DNA from: Flavobacteriales bacterium | GTDB taxonomy: Bacteria > Bacteroidota > Bacteroidia > NS11-12g > UBA955 | Length of the DNA: 15,071 nt | NCBI GenBank assembly: GCA_947472115.1 | Contig: CANIZU010000029.1 | Span: 1 to 15,071 of the forward strand | Direction of reading: 5' to 3' | Shown: positions 7,403 through 13,392 of the stretch, one piece after another | Layout: every line of letters starts with the position of its first letter | Position numbering within the stretch: the stretch's first letter is position 1 | The notes under the pieces: generated by a model | What the model was told of the DNA's origin: nothing | Seen by the model: the letters and a program-made list of their open reading frames with translations, nothing else | The model's database searches: none | Translations under genes and position numbers: made by a program

Positions 7403-7410
7403 TAGATTTG
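7403..7410 (+). promoter_or_regulatory. -7 promoter element for the cystathionine beta-synthase operon
   Basis: TAGATTTG is an exact TAnnTTTG match and ends 7 bases before the ATG at 7418. The -33 position holds T-rich sequence (around 7374-7381) but no clean TTTG. The predicted transcript would have a leader of only a few bases at most. The overlapping palindromes immediately upstream suggest control of this promoter. Confidence 0.55.
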
Positions 7411-7417
7411 CAACCGT

Positions 7418-8797
7418 ATGCGGGTTTACCAGAATATTTTAGAAACGATTGGCAATACGCCGATGGTTAAATTGAATACGATCACCAAGGATTTACCTTG
7501 TACCGTGTATGCGAAAATCGAAACTACCAATCCAGGAAATTCGATTAAGGATCGTATGGCATTGAAAATGATTTTGGATGCCGAAGCCAGTGGAGCCTTA
7601 AAACCAGGCGGTGTAATTATTGAAGGTACGAGTGGCAATACCGGAATGGGGCTCGCAATTGCGGCAGTGGTAAAGGGCTATCGTTGTATTTTTACTACCA
7701 CAGACAAGCAAAGCAAAGAAAAGGTTGATGCGCTAAAGGCGTTTGGCGCGGAGGTCATCGTTTGTCCAACGGATGTTGAACCAGAAGACCCAAGGAGTTA
7801 CTATAGTGTAAGTACCCGATTGGCGGCAGAAATTCCAAATGCATGGAAACCCAATCAATATGATAACTTAAGCAATTCAAAAGCTCACTACGAACAAACA
7901 GGTCCTGAAATTTGGGATCAAACGGATGGTACTATTACGCATTTGGTTGTTGGAGTAGGAACGGGCGGAACGATTTGCGGAACCGGTAAATTTTTAAAAG
8001 AAAAAAACCCAGCAATTCAGATGTTAGGAATCGATACCTATGGCTCGGTTTTCAAAAAATATAAGGAAACTGGGATTTTTGATAAGAACGAAATTTACCC
8101 CTACATCACCGAAGGCATCGGAGAAGATTTCTTGCCGGCGAATGTCGACTTTTCAGTTATCGATCATTTCGAAAAAGTTACCGATAAAGATGCTGCAGTT
8201 ATGACAAGACGCATTCCGCGAGAAGAGGGGATTTTTGTAGGAAATAGTGCGGGTTCTGCATTGGCAGGTATTCTTCAAATGAAAGATCGATTTAAGCCGA
8301 CGGATGTTGTGGTAGTGATTTTTCATGATCATGGTACTCGCTACCTCGGAAAAATGTACAATGAGGATTGGATGAGGGATCGCGGTTTTATTGCGCCAAA
8401 ACCCCTACAAACTGCAACTGACTTGATTGAAGGCCATGCACAGTTGCCATTACTGACAGTAAAAGAAGGTGATTCTTGTGAAGAGGTAATTAGCATCATG
8501 CAGAAATACAGTGTTTCGCAATTGCCAGTAAAAAACGATTCCGGTGATTTTGTAGGTGCTGTGGAAGATGCGCATTTGTATGCTGAATTGTTGAAAAACA
8601 GAGATTTAATGAGCCATCCGGTTTCTATCATCATGGGCAAACCTTATCCCATCGTAAGTCATATGGCTACGATAGAAGAAGTATCGACAAAAATCAACAA
8701 AGCCAATGCGGCAGTATTGACGATGGACATGGGAGGAAATTGGCATATTATTACCAAGCAAGATTTAATTCAAGCCATCGCAAAAGGAAATTCTTAA
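7418..8797 (+). CDS. Cystathionine beta-synthase (PLP enzyme with C-terminal CBS-domain pair)
   Basis: Condenses serine (or O-acetylserine, for cysteine-synthase-like members) with homocysteine or sulfide, using pyridoxal phosphate. The catalytic half has the PLP Schiff-base lysine in SIKDR (Lys44), the substrate loop EGTSGNTG (69-76) and the PLP-phosphate loop GTGGT (181-185). Two CBS domains occupy about residues 340-398 and 400-458; in the family these bind adenosyl ligands and tune activity. The length of 459 residues fits a full PLP-plus-CBS-pair enzyme rather than CysK/CysM, which lack the tail. No cystathionine gamma-lyase is adjacent, so whether it works in transsulfuration or direct cysteine synthesis is open. 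It heads an operon with methionine aminopeptidase (7-base gap) and an MBL hydrolase. Confidence 0.9.
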   Translation: MRVYQNILETIGNTPMVKLNTITKDLPCTVYAKIETTNPGNSIKDRMALKMILDAEASGALKPGGVIIEGTSGNTGMGLAIAAVVKGYRCIFTTTDKQSKEKVDALKAFGAEVIVCPTDVEPEDPRSYYSVSTRLAAEIPNAWKPNQYDNLSNSKAHYEQTGPEIWDQTDGTITHLVVGVGTGGTICGTGKFLKEKNPAIQMLGIDTYGSVFKKYKETGIFDKNEIYPYITEGIGEDFLPANVDFSVIDHFEKVTDKDAAVMTRRIPREEGIFVGNSAGSALAGILQMKDRFKPTDVVVVIFHDHGTRYLGKMYNEDWMRDRGFIAPKPLQTATDLIEGHAQLPLLTVKEGDSCEEVISIMQKYSVSQLPVKNDSGDFVGAVEDAHLYAELLKNRDLMSHPVSIIMGKPYPIVSHMATIEEVSTKINKANAAVLTMDMGGNWHIITKQDLIQAIAKGNS

Positions 8798-8804
8798 TTA
8801 TCAC

Positions 8805-9572
8805 ATGTCAGCTATCGTAATTAAAACAGCAGAGCAAATTGAAGGCATTCGCAAAAGTGCAAAATTGGCTGCTGAAACTTTGAAATATCTGGAACAATTT
8901 GTAGTTCCAGGAATGAAGACCATCGACATTGATAAAAAATGTGAAGAGTTTGTGCGAGATAATGGGGCGGTTCCAGCAACGAAAGGCTATCGCGGATTTA
9001 AACACTCTTGTTGCATTTCTCCCAACGAAGTTATTTGTCATGGCGTACCCAATCAAACGGTTCTAGTGCATGGCGATATCGTTAACATCGACGTTACTAC
9101 GATACTTGGGGGTTACTACGGCGACACTTGCAAAATGTATTACGTTGGAGAGCCCAGCGAGTATGCGAAGAGATTGGTTGAAACCACAAGAGAGTGTTTA
9201 CAGATTGGGATGGATCAATGTTTTCCAGACAATCGATTGAATAACATTGGATATAACATCGCCAAGCATGCCCAGAAAAATGGTTATTCTGTGGTTTATG
9301 AATTTTGCGGTCATGGCGTAGGTCTCAAGTTTCACGAAGCTCCAGATGTGGCCCATATTGCCGATGCAAATACAGGTCCGATCCTCAAGCCAGGCATGAT
9401 TTTTACGATCGAGCCTATGATAAATGCGGGTAAGGCGAGAGCGAAAGTGGATAGGAAAGACGGTTGGACAGCCAGAACGATCGACGCGAAATTGAGTGCG
9501 CAATTTGAACATACCATTCTGATTACAGAAACAGGATATGAAGCGCTAACCGATGTTTATCACGAGTTCTGA
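8805..9572 (+). CDS. map: Type I methionine aminopeptidase
   Basis: Removes the initiator methionine from nascent proteins when the second residue is small. The five metal ligands are all present in 255 residues: Asp96 in NIDVT, Asp107 in GDTCKM, His170 in CGHGVG, Glu203 in TIEPMI and Glu235 in FEHTILIT. Substrate-site His80 (ICHGVP) and His177 (FHEAPDV) are also kept. There is no N-terminal zinc-finger or SH3-like extension, so this is the plain bacterial form. It starts at ATG 8805, 7 bases after the previous stop. Its TGA overlaps the ATG of the MBL gene by one base, implying translational coupling. Bacterial map often lies in the ribosomal-protein/secY region; here it is in a sulfur-metabolism operon, so a second map copy elsewhere is possible. 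Confidence 0.95.
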   Translation: MSAIVIKTAEQIEGIRKSAKLAAETLKYLEQFVVPGMKTIDIDKKCEEFVRDNGAVPATKGYRGFKHSCCISPNEVICHGVPNQTVLVHGDIVNIDVTTILGGYYGDTCKMYYVGEPSEYAKRLVETTRECLQIGMDQCFPDNRLNNIGYNIAKHAQKNGYSVVYEFCGHGVGLKFHEAPDVAHIADANTGPILKPGMIFTIEPMINAGKARAKVDRKDGWTARTIDAKLSAQFEHTILITETGYEALTDVYHEF

Positions 9573-10408
9573 TGAGGGTTTTACCAATTCATACTGGAAA
9601 CTTCAAATTGGATGGCGGTGCCATGTTTGGTGTTGTCCCGAAAGTGATTTGGAATAAACTCGTCCCTGCCAATGAGAATAACCTTTGCAATTGGTCGATG
9701 CGATGCTTGCTCGTAGAAATTGAAGACAGGAAAATATTGATCGATACGGGTATCGGCAACAAGCAAAGCGAAAAATTCTATGGGTATTACGATTTAAATG
9801 GCGACGATAGTTTGATGGGTTCACTCGCATCAAATGGTATTTCGGCCGATCAAATTACTGATGTTTTGCTTACGCATTTACATTTTGATCACTGCGGTGG
9901 GGCCATCATTAGAGACGAGGAATCGTTAATCCCGCAATTTCCAAATGCTGTGTATCATCTAACAGAATCACATTGGAATCACGCGAACAATCCAAATGAT
10001 AGGGAAAGGGCCTCTTTTTTGCCAGAGAATTTCTTGCCTTTGAAAGAATTGGGACTTTTGAATTTTGTTAAGGAGGGCGATATGATAGCGGATTGCATCG
10101 AAATAAAAGTATTCAATGGTCACACTTTTGGTATGATTGCTCCGATTATTCATTGGGGTGCAACCAAATTGATGTACATGGCAGATTTGATTCCGGCTGC
10201 CGCCCACATTCCGGTAAATTATGTGATGGGTTATGATATTCAACCCCTGATAACGATGGAGGAAAAGAAATCACTACTTCCTTGGCTAGAATCAGAGCAA
10301 GTGTGGCTCATTTTTGAGCACGATGCTAGTTTCTGCAGAGCGCAGGTACAACAAAACGATAGAGGTCAATTCAAGGCGATAAATGCCACTGCGGATTGGT
10401 TCAACTAA
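9572..10408 (+). CDS. Metallo-beta-lactamase-fold hydrolase
   Basis: Hydrolase of the MBL superfamily with a dinuclear metal site: HLHFDH at 102-107 (His102, His104, Asp106, His107), His184 in NGHTFGM, Asp205 in MADLIP and His250 in FEHD. The 278 residues and overall arrangement resemble the AHL-lactonase-like/quinolone-degrading branch of the superfamily. Substrate cannot be read from the motifs, and quorum-signal degradation should not be assumed. No signal peptide is seen, so it is probably cytoplasmic. The ATG overlaps the map stop codon by one base, so it is the third gene of the operon and its expression is likely coupled to map. It ends 25 bases before the stop of the convergent TPR membrane protein; no hairpin terminator is visible there. 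Confidence 0.88.
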   Translation: MRVLPIHTGNFKLDGGAMFGVVPKVIWNKLVPANENNLCNWSMRCLLVEIEDRKILIDTGIGNKQSEKFYGYYDLNGDDSLMGSLASNGISADQITDVLLTHLHFDHCGGAIIRDEESLIPQFPNAVYHLTESHWNHANNPNDRERASFLPENFLPLKELGLLNFVKEGDMIADCIEIKVFNGHTFGMIAPIIHWGATKLMYMADLIPAAAHIPVNYVMGYDIQPLITMEEKKSLLPWLESEQVWLIFEHDASFCRAQVQQNDRGQFKAINATADWFN

Positions 10409-10433
10409 TCCTTTGTATTGCTATCAACCATAC

Positions 10434-13226
10434 TTACTCCAAACCGTATTTCTTAGTATCTAGAGGTTTCCCGGTAGTTTCTTCGTAGATCATCATTACG
10501 GCTTGCACCGCGGTTTGAAAATCATTTTGATTTGTCGCGCTGCCCAACGATGACGCTTGTATCCACATGTTGTAATTACTCGCATCCTTCAACATTTGAT
10601 AAGCCTGTGCTCCTAAATCATATACTCGATAATCCATGGGATTCATAGCAACTGCATTCTTTAACGTTTCGATTCCTGCTGCGATATCTCCCTTACTCAT
10701 TTGTGCTTGGGCTTTCATGATGAACCCTTCGCCATCGCGAGGACGAGATTCTAGGTATTGAGAAATCACTTCGATGGCTTCATCGTATCGTTTTACATTC
10801 ATCAAATATTGGAATTGCGCAAAACACGCTCTGCTATATTCAGGATAATATTTTCTTGCCTCTTTTACCGCTAGAATGGCCTTTTCGATATAGCCCATGC
10901 CAATGTAAGCAGACGACAAGTAGAATCGTACTTCAGAGCGCGCAGGATCAATCTTCAAATAGTTTTCTAACAATTCGGCACCTTGTGCATAGGCTGTGTC
11001 TTTTTCGATCGCTTTGATGCCCTTAAAATCGTCATGACTCGGACGTTCGATAACGATCCCAGATGGAACCCCATCAACCATTTGCTCATAAACGGTTCCT
11101 TTTGGAGGAAATTCACCCGAAGTTAAACGGGATTTATCAAAATAGGCATTGTAGAAAATACAATAGTCCCAATCCTTTGAACTGCGATCATCGAATCTTG
11201 TGTATCCCACATGTACGTTTTTGTCGTTTCTGCAATAGTATTTCACGTGATCCATTCCATAGGTAAGAACTTCGTATTTTTTCTCTGGATGCTTGCGTGC
11301 TACATTTTGGAGGAACCATTCTGTACTTGGACGTAAACTAGCCAAGTAATAGTCCATCTCGTACTCACCATATGCTTTTGAAGTTCCGCCATGAATTTCA
11401 TTGAAATAGCTATAACTCACCGGGTGGTTTGCAAAAATGAATTTCGCAGGCATCACCAATAAAGCCAATGCAATCAAAGAAGAAAGCAATTTTAATTTGG
11501 CATTCAATTTCGAAAGGAAATCGCCGAACCACTGATAACCAATCACTGCAATGGTTACAAAGCAGGGTAGAGTAAATAGAATCTGACGAATCCCTCCGTA
11601 CACTTGTGATTTTTGTATGTAGATGTAAACAATAGGGAAAATTGCCGCGAACAAGATTAGGAATATTTCATTGGTAAAACGCTTGCGATTTGAATAGACT
11701 AGTAATGCAAAACAGCCCAATCCAAACATAACCGCCATTGGTGTAGTAATAAATAGGTATTTCCTCAGGTAGTAAAGCGGTAACATATCTGAGTCGTATA
11801 GCTTCCCTTCAAATAACTGTCGCAATGAAACCGAGTAGTTTGTAAACTCTTTTAAAGCCTCCAATGGATTGGTAAATGGCTGATCAATACCGTAGGGCCA
11901 TGGCGAAATCCCTAGTAGATAACTACCGAGTCCAATGGTGATAGTTGCAACAAACAGAGCTCCGAAACCCTTCCATTTTAGAGAAGTAAACTGTTTGAAA
12001 CCGATGTGCTCAATGAATTTCAATCCGGCGTACATAATAAAGAAGGCGACAGAAAGTAGACCTCCAATACGAACGCTAATACCCAAGGCTGTACTTAAAA
12101 CCAACCACAATGCGTTATTCCATCGGAAATGAGGCCAATTTTGGAACATCCTAATGGCGTAGTATAAGCTCATGATATAACCAAGAGCAAAAGGAACATC
12201 TTTCGGGTTATTCATCGCCTCGCCAAAGAACCTAGGCATCAAAAGCATCAACAAAAACGATAGCCATGCAAACGCCCAACTTCCTTGGGTTAATCTACGA
12301 ACAACCAATGCGGTAAAGAGAATGCACAAAAATCCGAATATCGAATTCCACCAATGACGGAATTGCATTTGATCATCAACCCCAAGATAATACCCTAAAA
12401 TTGTGGTGAAAGTATCAAAGCTAGAACCGTAAACGTGCATTACACGATCGGGATCTTTGATGGTTGCCACTCCAGCGCCCATGGTTGGGAATGCTTTCGC
12501 TAATGTGGGCATGCGCTGACCTTTTAGTTCGTTAGTGTCGATAGGTATCGCCTCACCAATTGATTCTAGATAATAATTGGCTATCAGTTTGGAATAGGTG
12601 TATTGAGTGAATTCATCCCCAGAAATACTGGCGGTTTTGCTCATTTGGGTCATGAAAACCAATGAAAACAAGGAGATTAACAAAAACACCCAACGATGGA
12701 TGTTCTTATTGGCCGTGATGAAATAACTACCCGCCATTTTCCATTTTTGGGTTAGGATGTTCAAGGCCGACATAGGTGTGGATTGAACTGGCAATTCCAA
12801 CGATTGTTCTAGCGTGGTGGTTTTATTGCACAAATAAACCAATTCAGCCATTGAGTCAATCTGAATAATTTCCGATACTATTTGAACAAGACAATCGGAT
12901 GTTATAATTACAAATTTGCTTTGATAGTCAGCAGCAGTAAGGCCAAATATTGATTCAGTAAATCTTTTGTTTTTTACTTGAGGCTTCGCGATAAGATATC
13001 CTTTGTTCTTTAAAGAAATCAACGACAAACCTTGGTTGATGTCGGATGTTTTGGGTGCAACAGTGCCAGGATAAATCACCAAGATGTGTTTTTCCTCTAT
13101 GTATGAGTTGATTTGCCCCTGATTTGTCTTGCACATCTCGATGAAATCATTCAACGAAATGGGTGAAAAGGGCAGTGAATACGGGGTGTTGTTTGATGTG
13201 TTGTTCGTAGAAACTTGCTTTGCCAT
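10434..13226 (-). CDS. GT39-like polytopic membrane protein with C-terminal TPR repeats and a novel N-terminal domain
   Basis: 930-residue protein in three parts. Residues 1 to about 170 are soluble, with no transmembrane segment and no recognised motif. Residues about 178-600 hold roughly ten or more membrane helices; the first is followed by SGDEF (Asp204-Glu205), the acidic pair expected in the first extracytoplasmic loop of GT39/PMT-like polyprenyl-phosphate-dependent glycosyltransferases, and EAMNNPKDVPFA (336-347) is a conserved-looking loop. Residues about 745-890 contain TPR-type helical repeats with alternating small and bulky residues, probably extracytoplasmic. An extracytoplasmic stretch of about 140 residues joins membrane and TPR parts. 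Sugar transfer is inferred. Similar GT39/TPR proteins occur in flavobacteria, usually starting close to the first helix. The start at 13226 is backed by an exact -7 element 8 bases upstream. It is divergent from rpsA. Confidence 0.82.
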   Translation of the reverse strand: MAKQVSTNNTSNNTPYSLPFSPISLNDFIEMCKTNQGQINSYIEEKHILVIYPGTVAPKTSDINQGLSLISLKNKGYLIAKPQVKNKRFTESIFGLTAADYQSKFVIITSDCLVQIVSEIIQIDSMAELVYLCNKTTTLEQSLELPVQSTPMSALNILTQKWKMAGSYFITANKNIHRWVFLLISLFSLVFMTQMSKTASISGDEFTQYTYSKLIANYYLESIGEAIPIDTNELKGQRMPTLAKAFPTMGAGVATIKDPDRVMHVYGSSFDTFTTILGYYLGVDDQMQFRHWWNSIFGFLCILFTALVVRRLTQGSWAFAWLSFLLMLLMPRFFGEAMNNPKDVPFALGYIMSLYYAIRMFQNWPHFRWNNALWLVLSTALGISVRIGGLLSVAFFIMYAGLKFIEHIGFKQFTSLKWKGFGALFVATITIGLGSYLLGISPWPYGIDQPFTNPLEALKEFTNYSVSLRQLFEGKLYDSDMLPLYYLRKYLFITTPMAVMFGLGCFALLVYSNRKRFTNEIFLILFAAIFPIVYIYIQKSQVYGGIRQILFTLPCFVTIAVIGYQWFGDFLSKLNAKLKLLSSLIALALLVMPAKFIFANHPVSYSYFNEIHGGTSKAYGEYEMDYYLASLRPSTEWFLQNVARKHPEKKYEVLTYGMDHVKYYCRNDKNVHVGYTRFDDRSSKDWDYCIFYNAYFDKSRLTSGEFPPKGTVYEQMVDGVPSGIVIERPSHDDFKGIKAIEKDTAYAQGAELLENYLKIDPARSEVRFYLSSAYIGMGYIEKAILAVKEARKYYPEYSRACFAQFQYLMNVKRYDEAIEVISQYLESRPRDGEGFIMKAQAQMSKGDIAAGIETLKNAVAMNPMDYRVYDLGAQAYQMLKDASNYNMWIQASSLGSATNQNDFQTAVQAVMMIYEETTGKPLDTKKYGLE

Positions 13227-13234
13227 ACGTTTAG

Positions 13235-13242
13235 CAAACCTA
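13235..13242 (-). promoter_or_regulatory. -7 promoter element for the GT39/TPR gene
   Basis: On the minus strand this reads TAGGTTTG, an exact TAnnTTTG match ending 8 bases before the ATG at 13226. No TTTG is found at the normal -33 distance; a TTG at 13260-13258 would leave a spacer of only 15. It supports the full-length start rather than a shorter protein beginning near the first helix. Confidence 0.5.
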
Positions 13243-13333
13243 CAAGAAAAATTAATTCAATGTTTGCAGAATTTGCAAAAAGCAATAGAGTAGTTGTTTA
13301 AAGTTTGAAATTATCGCAAAAAGGTAGAAAATA

Positions 13334-13365
13334 TTGTCATGTTTCAGGTTTATTACATATTTTTG
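13334..13365 (+). promoter_or_regulatory. Full -33/-7 promoter of rpsA
   Basis: TTG at 13334-13336, a 21-base spacer and TATTTTTG at 13358-13365 make the best complete Bacteroidota promoter in the window (consensus TTTG/TTG, 19-21 bases, TAnnTTTG). Transcription should start near 13371, leaving a leader of about 20 bases that holds the Shine-Dalgarno. The 166-base region 13227-13392 between the two divergent genes contains this promoter, the minus-strand element and AT-rich sequence with no other feature I can support. Confidence 0.65.
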
Positions 13366-13375
13366 CCGCCCGATC

Positions 13376-13383
13376 AAAGGAGG
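13376..13383 (+). promoter_or_regulatory. Strong Shine-Dalgarno before rpsA
   Basis: AAAGGAGG pairs extensively with the anti-Shine-Dalgarno at the 3' end of 16S rRNA and ends 9 bases before the TTG start at 13393. It is the only strong Shine-Dalgarno I see at a gene start in this window, and it is what identifies the TTG as the start codon. Confidence 0.7.
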
Positions 13384-13392
13384 AACTATTTC

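Noticed and set aside
9198..9512. Minus-strand open frame of 104 codons antisense to map
   Set aside because: It lies wholly inside a gene with all catalytic residues intact and its translation has no recognisable features.
10409..10433. Terminator between the MBL gene and the convergent GT39/TPR gene
   Set aside because: The 25-base gap shows no inverted repeat or T-run.
13339..13392. In-frame ATG at 13339 as the rpsA start
   Set aside because: It lies inside the promoter spacer, upstream of the -7 element, and has no Shine-Dalgarno. The TTG at 13393 has a strong one and matches the S1 N-terminus.
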